From Thermomicrobiales bacterium (GTDB lineage: Bacteria > Chloroflexota > Chloroflexia > Thermomicrobiales > UBA6265), in contig JAICJJ010000025.1 of the NCBI GenBank assembly GCA_025928535.1, positions 1-12,636 on the forward strand: 12,636 bases of DNA. The letters are read 5' to 3'. The notes below the pieces were generated by a model. That model was given only the letters and a program-made list of their open reading frames with translations. It was not told the DNA's origin and did not search any database. Every line of letters begins with the position of its first letter. The first letter of the stretch is position 1. Both the position numbers and the translations under genes were made by a program. Positions 1-7,074 of the stretch are shown in pieces.

Positions 1-498
1 CCCGGCCTGATCACGCCGGGCGAGGCGAAGGTCGGCATCATGCCCGGCTTCATCCATGCGCCGGGGCCGGTCGGGCTCGTCTCGCGCTCCGGCACCCTGA
101 CGTACGAAGTGGTCGACGCCCTGACGCGGGCGGGGCTGGGTCAATCGACCGCGGTCGGGATCGGCGGCGATCCTGTGATCGGCACGTCGTTCGTCGACGT
201 GCTGCGGCTGTTCCAGGCCGACCCGTCGACGGAAGCGATCGTGCTGATCGGCGAAATCGGGGGCAGCGACGAAGAAGCGGCGGCGAATTTCATCGCCGAG
301 CATGTGACGAAACCGGTGGTCGGCTTCATCGCCGGCCGCACGGCGCCGCCCGGCAAACGGATGGGCCATGCGGGGGCGATCATCAGCGGCGGGGCGGGCA
401 CGGCGGCGGAAAAGATCGCCGCGCTCGAAGCGGCCGGCGTCCGCGTCGCCGACCGACCATCAGCCGTGCCCGAATTGGTGCGGGCGGCGATGGCGTGA
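1..498 (+). CDS. sucD: Succinate-CoA ligase alpha subunit, C-terminal part (5' end outside window)
   Basis: The alpha subunit of succinyl-CoA synthetase, with SucC, interconverts succinyl-CoA and succinate with substrate-level NTP formation in the TCA cycle. The reading frame is open from base 1 and ends at TGA 496-498, leaving about 165 residues, roughly the second half of a usual 290-residue protein. Visible signatures are the CPGLITPGE segment at the very start (the first Cys codon lies before the window), the SRSGTLTYE loop, [12 protein letters not shown], and the GHAGAI motif. The His of GHAGAI (codon 367-369) is the residue phosphorylated in this family. The ligase beta gene would normally lie upstream, outside the window. 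The stop is followed directly by a short 8-bp repeat array and then by a convergent minus-strand gene. No defect is visible in the part present. Confidence 0.94.
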   Translation, partial: PGLITPGEAKVGIMPGFIHAPGPVGLVSRSGTLTYEVVDALTRAGLGQSTAVGIGGDPVIGTSFVDVLRLFQADPSTEAIVLIGEIGGSDEEAAANFIAEHVTKPVVGFIAGRTAPPGKRMGHAGAIISGGAGTAAEKIAALEAAGVRVADRPSAVPELVRAAMA

Positions 499-502
499 GA
501 TG

Positions 503-539
503 GCGAGTCGACGAGTCGGCAAGTAGGCCAGTCGGCAAG
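503..539. repeat. Core-less 8-bp tandem array after sucD
   Basis: Starting five bases after the sucD stop are about four imperfect 8-bp units: GCGAGTCG, ACGAGTCG, GCAAGTAG, GCCAGTCG. They have the same 8-bp register and the same GAGTCG/AAGTCG theme as the arrays flanking the palindromic cores near 4220 and 12515. No core hairpin is present here. The array fills much of the 90-bp gap between two convergent stop codons. Confidence 0.6.
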
Positions 540-588
540 AGACGCATCGAGACGCGGCCCGCCGGTCGCAACGGGCGAAGACACTCGC

Positions 589-1131
589 TCAACTCGTCGC
601 CGGCCGCATCGCCTCGCCCGGCGGCGCGGTCCAGGCGCCTGATGCGGCGAGCCCGCTGTCCTGTCCCTTGTACGACCCGCGGAGCAGACGACGGACGACC
701 AGCACGAACGCATCGTCGTCCCGGCCGCCCGAGAGCCAGACGGTCATGCCGCGGCCGCCCGCGACGCCGCCGAGCCGGATGCCGCCCGGCCGTCGGCTCA
801 CCCCGCCGAACTCGGTCCACCGCCGAAACGCGGCGTGACCGACCCCGATCCCTTCGGTCGTCAGGACATACCGATTCGGCAGCGCCGGCACGACCAGCAG
901 CGTGACCGCCAGCGCGAGCGCGATTGGCCAATCGATCCAGCCGAGCCGAGCGCCGACGACAACCAGCGCCAGCCCGATCGACGCGGCTCGGCCGAACATG
1001 CGCAAGCGGGCAAGCAGCGACAGCGGCACGACCCAGACGACGACGCCGCTCGGCCGACCACCCCATGGGGTCCAGACGTGCGTGACCATCCACAAGGCGA
1101 TCAGCGCCGGCAGCAACGCGAACAACGACAT
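589..1131 (-). CDS. Uncharacterised small membrane protein, 180 aa
   Basis: I do not recognise the family. The ATG at 1131 is preferred because GAAGGA lies 7 nt upstream of it; an in-frame ATG at 1176 would add 15 residues without such a site. Residues 1-18, about 28-42, 47-62 and 66-83 are hydrophobic and probably form up to four membrane segments. A soluble C-terminal part (about 86-180) follows, starting [13 protein letters not shown] and running through alternating strand-like stretches ([32 protein letters not shown]). This layout, membrane helices followed by a small beta-rich domain beginning YxLTxEGI, resembles the bacterial PH-like membrane proteins; that comparison is inference. The last 30 residues look disordered. 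The gene converges on sucD and lies downstream of the Mrr-like gene on the same strand. Confidence 0.72.
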   Translation of the reverse strand: MSLFALLPALIALWMVTHVWTPWGGRPSGVVVWVVPLSLLARLRMFGRAASIGLALVVVGARLGWIDWPIALALAVTLLVVPALPNRYVLTTEGIGVGHAAFRRWTEFGGVSRRPGGIRLGGVAGGRGMTVWLSGGRDDDAFVLVVRRLLRGSYKGQDSGLAASGAWTAPPGEAMRPATS

Positions 1132-1335
1132 CGAACGATCCTTCGAACCTCGTCCGCCAGGCCAGTCCGCGTGCACGACCGGACGGCGACGGAAAATACG
1201 ATCACCTGAGCGTGGGTCGGAACATCGACCGAAGGGGCCACATCGCGCGCCGCCGACCGCCGCGTCGCGGTCATGGCGCTGGCGTAATTATCGCTGATCT
1301 GACGCGTACATGACGGCTGCGCGCTACCTCATCCA

Positions 1336-1353
1336 GCCCAGTTTTGGCTGGGC
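1336..1353 (-). terminator. Short GC hairpin between minus-strand genes
   Basis: GCCCAG (1336-1341) and CTGGGC (1348-1353) form a perfect 6-bp stem with a 6-nt loop, 35 bp beyond the stop of the Mrr-like gene. There is no T-run on either side, so an intrinsic terminator is only a weak possibility. Otherwise 1132-1387 shows nothing recognisable. Confidence 0.25.
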
Positions 1354-1387
1354 GCCTCCCACGAATCCGAGGGATGCCGGTGAGACA

Positions 1388-2293
1388 TCAGGCGTCCGGC
1401 CCGCGTCGGCTATCGACTGCCACGCCCAACGTTCCGTCGGTAAGACGGCGCGCAAGATCATCACCGTCGATCAGGACAATGTCCTTCTCGAGTAGCGTGG
1501 GCGTCTCACGCGCGTCTGGCGCAAATTCATGGCGAGCGATAAGCACGCCGAATCGACATCGGCGAACCGACATCTCCCGCATATGGCGGTGAATCAACGC
1601 GCTTGGCACAGGTCCGTCGCTTTGGATCGCCTGCACGAGAACGCGCGCGACACGGAAGGCGTCGAGGCTCATCACACATGTCGCGTCGGATGCGTTGCCG
1701 TCAGCGGCGGCGACGCTCTCCGCATCGCACAGATGATAACCTGCCGATACGAGCAACGATTGGGCGACGAATAACAATTCCAATGCTTCAAGGCCCGATA
1801 CGAACTGTTGCATCAGGCCTTGAAGGCGGCGCCGCGGAGCACCCGGGTATGGGCGACGGTCCGCGACTACGTTGGAATTCCATTCGGGAATCGATTCGGC
1901 GATATTTCCAACCGGACGCTCGCCGGCTGATCGGCGGGTTCCGCGTCGTCGTTCGAATTCTACGAACTCCGGAAATTGCCGGAGCAGGTCAAGGTCGAGT
2001 GTGCGTCCTCGATCAAGATCACGAAGCACACTTTTTCCCCGATCCGTGATCTGCACCTGGTTGCCGGATGGACGAGAGAGGAGCCCCGCTTTCGCCAAAT
2101 AGGTTGTCGCCCAGTTGATACGGTCGCGCATCTGCGTATTGGTCCCGCCGCGCGTCATTGCGAAACGATCGGTGTCCGACAGGTTGAAGTGCCAGGCGAC
2201 GAGATCCACGACATCGTCTATGGCCCGCGTCTCGCCATCGCTCAGGGCCTGCAGCGTCGGGCCCCAAAATCGTTTGAATGTCGGGACAGTCAT
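1388..2293 (-). CDS. Mrr-type restriction endonuclease homologue with degenerate catalytic site
   Basis: Mrr proteins are type IV restriction enzymes that cut modified DNA. Residues 1-90 match the Mrr N-terminal winged-helix domain closely: MTVPTFKRFWGPTL, RDRINWATTYLAKAGLL, and an ITDRGKSVL end. The C-terminal half still follows the Mrr nuclease fold in order: an SAGY helix end near 186, VMSLD at 207-211, VLVQA at 218-222, FGVLIA at 248-253, IVLIDGDDLARRL at 272-284 and GVAV at 290-293. The catalytic elements are altered. The DGGIDG segment reads ADGNASDATC (197-206) and the QAK motif reads QAI (221-223), so the Lys is gone. The ATG at 2293 is chosen because GAGGAG sits 6 nt upstream; an earlier in-frame ATG at 2398 would overlap the divergent gene. 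At 301 aa it is near full Mrr length. The DNA looks richer in A/T than its neighbours, which may indicate transfer. It is probably a non-cleaving, DNA-binding relic or repurposed protein. Confidence 0.82.
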   Translation of the reverse strand: MTVPTFKRFWGPTLQALSDGETRAIDDVVDLVAWHFNLSDTDRFAMTRGGTNTQMRDRINWATTYLAKAGLLSRPSGNQVQITDRGKSVLRDLDRGRTLDLDLLRQFPEFVEFERRRGTRRSAGERPVGNIAESIPEWNSNVVADRRPYPGAPRRRLQGLMQQFVSGLEALELLFVAQSLLVSAGYHLCDAESVAAADGNASDATCVMSLDAFRVARVLVQAIQSDGPVPSALIHRHMREMSVRRCRFGVLIARHEFAPDARETPTLLEKDIVLIDGDDLARRLTDGTLGVAVDSRRGPDA

Positions 2294-2380
2294 CACGAGC
2301 TCCTCGGAGTTCCAAATGAACCAGCATCCGCCAACTCTTCGGATAAGATCGCGTTGCCATGTTAGCGCATTTTGATCCAG

Positions 2381-2387
2381 AGGAGGA
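2381..2387 (+). promoter_or_regulatory. Ribosome binding site AGGAGGA
   Basis: A near-perfect Shine-Dalgarno AGGAGGA lies 10 nt before the ATG at 2398. It fixes the flavin reductase start there rather than at an in-frame ATG at 2359. Confidence 0.75.
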
Positions 2388-2397
2388 ACATCGAACA

Positions 2398-2880
2398 ATG
2401 GACCAGCAAGCGAAAAAGACCGTCCTGCGCGCCATCACCTATGGGCTGTATGCCGTCAGCGCCGAACATGATGGCGAGCGCGGCATCTTCACGGCCAACT
2501 GGCTCAGCCAGGCGTCGTTCGTGCCGCCGCTGGTGATGGTTTCGGTCGAACGCGACAGTTCGACCCTGCCGCTCATCCGCGCCAGCGGATTGTTCGTCGT
2601 CAGCCCGTTGCTCGACGGGCAAAAGGACCTCGCCGGCGCGCTCGGGCGGCCGAAAGCGCGCGCCGGCGACAAATTCGCGACGCTCGATCTGGCCGTGGTC
2701 GAAACGGCGAGCGGCCAACCGGCGCTGGCGGACGCGGTCGGCTATCTTGTCTGTCGGGTCGAATCGGAAACGTCGGCCGGCGATTCGGTCGTCATCATCG
2801 GCGAGGTGATCGAGGCGGCGATCCTGCAAGAAGGCGCGCCGCTCGAGATGCGAGTCGCCGGCTTCCGGCACGCGGGCTGA
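2398..2880 (+). CDS. Flavin reductase-like FMN-binding protein
   Basis: This 160-residue protein has the split-barrel FMN-binding fold typical of NAD(P)H:flavin oxidoreductases, which supply reduced flavin to monooxygenases or use bound FMN themselves. The key stretch is residues 30-55: IFTANWLSQASFVPPLVMVS, the usual flavin-contact motif (T-x-N-W-x-S-x-x-S, then PP), followed by ERDSSTLPLIRASGLFVVSPL. The later part (FATLDL, GYLVCRVE, VVIIGEVIEA) matches the closing strands of the barrel. The length suits a stand-alone domain. It starts at ATG 2398 behind a strong ribosome site. The downstream dehydratase gene begins 38 bp after its stop with its own ribosome site, so the two are probably one transcript. 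The physiological partner is not evident; no monooxygenase is in the window. Confidence 0.85.
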   Translation: MDQQAKKTVLRAITYGLYAVSAEHDGERGIFTANWLSQASFVPPLVMVSVERDSSTLPLIRASGLFVVSPLLDGQKDLAGALGRPKARAGDKFATLDLAVVETASGQPALADAVGYLVCRVESETSAGDSVVIIGEVIEAAILQEGAPLEMRVAGFRHAG

Positions 2881-2918
2881 GCGCTTGGCGCATCGACGCG
2901 AGGGGAAGGAGACGCTAC

Positions 2919-4160
2919 GTGAAGATCACCCGGTTCCGCTTGCGGGAGGTAACCGGCACGTTCCCGTCGGCCGAGCCGTTCTGGCAGGAACGGCTGATCC
3001 GGCCGATCGACGTCTATCCGGAGCATCGAGCTCAACCTGCGCTGCCGGCGATTCCCGTGCGCCTGGACGACGGCCTCAACCAGATTCGGACGGTCTTTCT
3101 CGAAATCGAAACCGACGAAGGCGTCACTGGCCTCGGCGGGCCGATGGAACATGACGTCGCCTTCGTCATCGACCAGGCGTTCGCTCCGTTGTTGCTTGGC
3201 GAAGACGCGCTGGCGACCGAACGGCTCTGGGACAAGATGTACCGCGCCGCGGTCCACGGCCGCAAAGGCGTAGCGATGATGGCGATCAGCGTCATCGACT
3301 GCGCGCTCTGGGACCTGCGCGGGCGGTGGCACGACACGCCCGTCTACCGCCTCCTCGGCGGCCCGGTCCGGACCGAATTGCCGGCCTACGCCAGCGCGCT
3401 CGGTTTTTCGCTGGCTCCGGACAAGGTCGCGGAGCGGGCAAAGGCGTTCGCCGACGACGGCTATGTCGCGACCAAATGGTTCCCGCGCTGGGGTCCGGCC
3501 GACGGCCCCGAGGGGATTCGGAAAACGATCGAACTGGCCGAAACGCTGCGCGAAGCGATCGGCCCCGATCGCGATTTCATGCTCGACGCCTGGATGAGCT
3601 GGGATGTGCCGTACACGGTGCGGATGTCGGAATTGCTGGCGGACTTGCGCCCGCGCTGGCTGGAAGAGCCGGTGATGCCGGACATGATCGGCGCCTGCGC
3701 GGAAATCCGCCGCCGCTCCCGCGTCCCGATCGCGACCGGCGAGCACGAATACACCCGCTGGGGCATCAAGACGCTGCTCGACGCCGGCGCCTCCGAGGTG
3801 TTGCAGCCCGACACCTACTGGGCCGGCGGCATCAGCGAAATGGTCAAGATCGCGGCGCTCGCTTCGGCGTACGGCATCCCGGTCATCCCGCACGGCCATT
3901 CGGTGCCGGCCAACCTGCACCTCAGCGCCGCGCTGCCGATCCCGAATGTGCCGCTGGTCGAATATCTCGTCAACTGGCAAGCGTTGTTTCAGCATTTCTG
4001 GAAAGAACCGCTGGTTCCGGTCAACGGGATGCTCCGCTTGCCGGACGGCCCGGGCATGGGCATGGAACTCGATCCGGCGAAGATCGAATCGGAACGCGAC
4101 CTCCATTGGGGCGACGACCAGGTGAAACTCGGCAGCGTCGACGGCGCGGCGGCGCGTTGA
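2919..4160 (+). CDS. Enolase-superfamily sugar-acid dehydratase, L-rhamnonate dehydratase-like
   Basis: This 413-residue protein belongs to the mandelate racemase/muconate lactonizing group. These enzymes abstract the proton alpha to a carboxylate with Mg2+ help; many dehydrate aldonic acids to 2-keto-3-deoxy acids. The N-terminal capping domain spans about 1-150 and ends ALWDLRG...YRLLGGPVR. The barrel follows, with metal ligands D223 (LDAWMSWD), E249 (WLEEPV) and E275 (TGEHEY). The Asp-His pair is D298 (QPDTYW) and H325 (PHGHSVP). KWFPRWGPADG (186-196) and the C-terminal PVNG...PDGPGMGMEL resemble E. coli RhmD more than mandelate racemase, so L-rhamnonate or a related 6-carbon acid is the best guess; related specificities cannot be excluded. 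The start is GTG 2919, 8 nt after AGGGGAAGGA. It follows the flavin reductase gene closely. Confidence 0.88.
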   Translation: MKITRFRLREVTGTFPSAEPFWQERLIRPIDVYPEHRAQPALPAIPVRLDDGLNQIRTVFLEIETDEGVTGLGGPMEHDVAFVIDQAFAPLLLGEDALATERLWDKMYRAAVHGRKGVAMMAISVIDCALWDLRGRWHDTPVYRLLGGPVRTELPAYASALGFSLAPDKVAERAKAFADDGYVATKWFPRWGPADGPEGIRKTIELAETLREAIGPDRDFMLDAWMSWDVPYTVRMSELLADLRPRWLEEPVMPDMIGACAEIRRRSRVPIATGEHEYTRWGIKTLLDAGASEVLQPDTYWAGGISEMVKIAALASAYGIPVIPHGHSVPANLHLSAALPIPNVPLVEYLVNWQALFQHFWKEPLVPVNGMLRLPDGPGMGMELDPAKIESERDLHWGDDQVKLGSVDGAAAR

Positions 4161-4166
4161 CGCCGG

Positions 4167-4352
4167 TCGAGGAGTCGAGAAGTCAAGAAGAACATCGACG
4201 GCGCCACCGCCGCACATTCGTCATCCTGAGTCACAGCGAAGGACCTCGTCATTCCTGAATTGAGAGAACGAGATGCTTCGACAAGCTCAGCATGACGGCT
4301 GTGGGGAGCGTCTCGACTCCTCGACTTCTCGACTCCTCGATTCCTCGACTCG
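4167..4352. repeat. Composite palindromic element, copy A
   Basis: The left arm 4167-4190 is exactly three 8-bp units (TCGAGGAG, TCGAGAAG, TCAAGAAG). The core hairpin 4220-4296 has a 30-bp left side beginning GTCATCCTGAG, an 18-nt loop (4250-4267), and a 29-bp right side ending CTCAGCATGAC. The right arm 4311-4352 is five 8-bp units (CCTCGACT/TCTCGACT type) in inverted orientation to the left arm. The element fills almost the whole gap between two convergent stop codons: the left arm begins 6 bp after the dehydratase stop, and the right arm ends 4 bp before the stop of the Ser-Asp protein gene. It could act as a bidirectional terminator or be a mobile palindrome. Confidence 0.85.
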
Positions 4353-4356
4353 CGAT

Positions 4357-4707
4357 TCAGTCTCGTGACGGCTCCTGCGCCAGGTCTTCCTGCTCTTCGG
4401 TCGCCTTCGCCTCGGAGTAGCGGCCGCCGATCCCGCCATCGTCCGAATCGTCCGAGTCATCGGAGTCGTCGGAGTCGTCCGAATCGCCGCTTTCCTCTTC
4501 GGTCTCGACCAACTCGTACGCGCCGGTGGCGATGATGTGGAGATCCTGCAGCACGTCGTAGGTGGCGAAACTGACTTCGGCGAAGTCGAGTTCCCCCCTG
4601 ACGAACTGGACGAAGAGATCGGTCAGTTCGCCAGCCAGATCGCGGGCCAGCGCTTCCTGCTCGGCGGGGTCTTTGTCGTGGTCATGCTCGTGGTCGTGCT
4701 CGCTCAC
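4357..4707 (-). CDS. Small acidic protein with His-rich N-terminus and Ser-Asp-Asp repeats
   Basis: The family is not recognised. The start is taken as GTG 4707, with GGAGG 7 nt upstream, giving 116 residues. The N-terminus SEHDHEHDHDKD (2-13) alternates His and acidic residues and could bind metal ions. Residues 14-68 form a plausible helical domain (ALARDLAGELTDLFVQFVRG, then LDFAEVSFATYDVLQDLH, then ATGAYELVE). Residues 74-92 are a SDD tandem repeat, and the tail is acidic and disordered (KATEEQEDLAQEPSRD). There is no signal peptide or membrane segment, so it is presumably cytoplasmic. The conserved-looking middle part suggests a real gene, and codon-level repetition is confined to the SDD tract. 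It has no same-strand neighbour close by: a decayed region lies upstream and repeat copy A abuts its stop. Confidence 0.7.
   Translation of the reverse strand: MSEHDHEHDHDKDPAEQEALARDLAGELTDLFVQFVRGELDFAEVSFATYDVLQDLHIIATGAYELVETEEESGDSDDSDDSDDSDDSDDGGIGGRYSEAKATEEQEDLAQEPSRD
4441..4485. repeat. Five 9-bp coding repeats (SDD tract)
   Basis: Five imperfect 9-bp units (GTCCGAATC, GTCCGAGTC, ATCGGAGTC, GTCGGAGTC, GTCCGAATC) encode the Ser-Asp-Asp run on the minus strand. Most differences between units are synonymous (TCG/TCC-type Ser, GAT/GAC Asp). This suggests the protein repeat is maintained rather than freshly slipped, though copy number could still vary. Confidence 0.8.
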
Positions 4708-4744
4708 CACTTCACCTCCCGTGCGGTCTTTCGGGCCGACGGGC

Positions 4745-4790
4745 ATGGCCCGCGTCGCCATTGTCGCCGACCACGCGGGTTTGCGCCTTC
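4745..4790 (+). pseudogene. Possible 5' stub of ribose-5-phosphate isomerase B gene
   Basis: From ATG 4745 the frame reads MARVAIVADHAGLRL. This strongly resembles the N-terminus of RpiB (typically M-x-I-A-I-x-x-D-H-A-G-F-x-L-K), whose Asp and His contact the sugar phosphate. After about 15 residues the likeness ends; the frame runs on without RpiB features to a stop at 4853-4855. No other frame resumes RpiB. The match is short, so chance cannot be excluded. Confidence 0.4.
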
Positions 4791-4907
4791 CCTTCGATCC
4801 GACGCGAAGTCAGGCCGCGCTTTCCGGAAATCGTCGCGTCTCGGCCGGAACGTGAAACGCGGACTGGGCGAGCCGCGCGTCGCCCCCAACGAGCGCCAGC
4901 GAACGCC

Positions 4908-5135
4908 TCAGCCGGCGCTGAACGACGTCGTGTGGCCGCCCGGCCAGCCCAGCGCCGCCAGCACTTCTTCGGCGACGCGCTCGCCGGAGCGAACGGCTCC
5001 TTCCATCGTTCCGCACCAGATGGGCGACGTTTCCGACCCGGCCCCGTAGAGCGGGCCGGTCGGCGGCCGCAGGGCGGAGCCATACGCGGTCCGGACCCCG
5101 GGCCTCCAGCAGCCGCCTTCGACGCCGCTTCGGGC
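4908..5135 (-). pseudogene. 3' remnant of a flavin monoamine oxidase gene
   Basis: Reading the minus strand from 5135 to TGA 4908-4910 gives 75 residues that match the C-terminal end of FAD-dependent amine oxidases. They include PGVRTAYGSALRPPTGPLYG, then AGSETSPIWCGTMEGAVRSG, then ERVAEEVLAALGW. In this family the segment closes the flavin site: GSE/GTE followed by a W-x-G-x-M-x-GAV-x-SGER helix. An in-frame TGA at 5136-5138 interrupts the frame immediately upstream and nothing beyond it resembles the family. About five sixths of a normal roughly 450-residue enzyme is therefore missing. The remnant is well preserved, so loss may be recent. The rest of 4708-5179 shows no other gene except the possible rpiB stub. 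Confidence 0.72.
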
Positions 5136-5179
5136 TCAGACCGGAGCCATGCCGGCCCGACGGCGACCACCGCGCCGCG

Positions 5180-5302
5180 TCACGTGCCGGCTTCCGCCAG
5201 GGCGCACGGCTCGGCGTGGATCGATTCGGCTTTCCGCCCTGTGGGCGCCGCGATCCAGGCGCAGACGAGCAGGGCGAACGCGATGAAGGCGAGCAGTTCC
5301 AT
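5180..5302 (-). CDS. 40-residue single-span membrane peptide downstream of amtB
   Basis: ATG 5302 opens a 40-codon frame, MELLAFIAFALLVCAWIAAP followed by TGRKAESIHAEPCALAEAGT, ending at TGA 5180-5182. Residues 2-19 are a continuous hydrophobic helix; a positive GRK follows at 22-24, then a short polar tail with one Cys. GGAG lies 8 nt upstream of the ATG. The gene starts 36 bp after the amtB stop on the same strand, so co-transcription is likely. Size and layout resemble accessory single-span subunits such as KdpF or CcoQ, but I see no homology to either. It may be a small partner of the transporter or a chance frame. Confidence 0.45.
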   Translation of the reverse strand: MELLAFIAFALLVCAWIAAPTGRKAESIHAEPCALAEAGT

Positions 5303-5338
5303 GTCGATCGCTCCGTTCGCGGCGCTATCGCCGCCGCC

Positions 5339-6568
<1,230 letters not shown>

Positions 6569-6678
6569 TCTCCGCCCCCAACCGACCGCTGCATGTTCGT
6601 GCCGGGCGGACGCTACGCCCGGCTGATCCCGAGTCTAGGGAGCGGGCGCCCGCGGGCCTACGTGCGGCTTGGCTGAAA

Positions 6679-6708
6679 ATTGTCTCCAAATTGGTGCAAC
6701 TTGAACAA
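6679..6708 (-). promoter_or_regulatory. Candidate amtB promoter
   Basis: On the minus strand TTGTTC (6703-6708) and GACAAT (6679-6684) are spaced 18 bp, a weak sigma-70-like pair about 110 bp upstream of amtB, in an unusually A/T-rich stretch for this window. The -35 box matches only three of six consensus bases. Confidence 0.3.
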
Positions 6709-6781
6709 AAGCAACGATGGCGGAATTCGGCAGTTCGGCGTCGCTGGTTTGGAAGTCCGAATCATTGTCTCCCCGATTTGG
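6679..6781. repeat. Duplicated ATTGTCTCC..TTTGG motif upstream of amtB
   Basis: ATTGTCTCCAAATTGG (6679-6694) and ATTGTCTCCCCGATTTGG (6764-6781) are imperfect direct repeats 85 bp apart in the divergent intergenic region. The first overlaps the candidate amtB -10 box. They could be binding sites of one regulator or an old duplication. Confidence 0.4.
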
Positions 6782-6830
6782 CACGTGGGCACAATGCGAA
6801 CAGCGGAAGGAGTCGCCCGCCTCCCCCACC

Positions 6831-6908
6831 GTCATCCTGAGCGAATTCGAAGGATCTCGTCGTCCGTCGTTGGGAAGAACGAGATGCTTCGACTTCGCTC
6901 AGCATGAC
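6831..6908. repeat. Composite palindromic element, copy B core
   Basis: A 30-bp left side (6831-6860, from GTCATCCTGAGCGAATTCGA) pairs with a 30-bp right side (6879-6908, ending CGCTCAGCATGAC) around an 18-nt loop. Pairing is 27 of 30. Copies A and C have the same loop length and the same two internal mismatches (stem positions 6 and 23). Unlike A and C, this copy lies between divergent genes, in the promoter region of amtB and the glycosyltransferase. It has only a right-hand 8-bp array. Confidence 0.85.
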
Positions 6909-6934
6909 GGGGGGTAGGACGCCTCGCTGCTTCG

Positions 6935-6996
6935 CGACTCCCCGACCCCCGACTTCTCGACTTGCCGTCGTGCCGACTTGCCGTCTTGCCGACTCC
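6935..6996. repeat. 8-bp tandem array, right arm of copy B
   Basis: About eight units in 8-bp register: CGACTCCC, CGACCCCC, a 7-bp GACTTCT, CGACTTGC, CGTCGTGC, CGACTTGC, CGTCTTGC, then CGACTCC. Register slips once by 1 bp. The TTGC-type units match the array after sucD in reverse complement, while the TTCT-type units match the arms of copies A and C. It ends 9 bp before a TATACT box. Confidence 0.7.
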
Positions 6997-7004
6997 GTGC
7001 GTCG

Positions 7005-7010
7005 TATACT
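7005..7010 (+). promoter_or_regulatory. TATACT, candidate -10 box of the glycosyltransferase operon
   Basis: TATACT matches the -10 consensus at five of six positions, in otherwise GC-rich DNA. TTGCCG boxes occur at 6978 and 6986 but with 21- and 13-bp spacing, neither ideal. Transcription would start near 7017, giving either a 57-nt leader before GTG 7075 or an essentially leaderless message at GTG 7018. Confidence 0.4.
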
Positions 7011-7074
7011 CGCCGCCGTGTCACGGCAGCACCGGATCGGCGCCGGAACGAACACGCCGGGGAGCGAGCCGAAC

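Noticed and set aside
1310..2365. Several plus-strand frames of 60-150 codons
   Set aside because: They overlap the Mrr-like gene in antisense; the minus frame has matching domains and a good ribosome site.
2742..4217. 491-codon open frame on the minus strand
   Set aside because: It is antisense to the dehydratase and flavin reductase genes, is Arg/Asp/His-rich with no domain, and arises from GC-rich codon bias.
4441..4485. Intergenic satellite
   Set aside because: The 9-bp repeat is in frame inside a plausible gene and codes for Ser-Asp-Asp.
6831..6908. Insertion sequence ends
   Set aside because: The palindromes enclose only 18 nt and no transposase is present; at most a non-autonomous element.
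6935..6996. CRISPR-like array
   Set aside because: Units are 8 bp with no spacers; this is tandem repetition, not a repeat-spacer structure.
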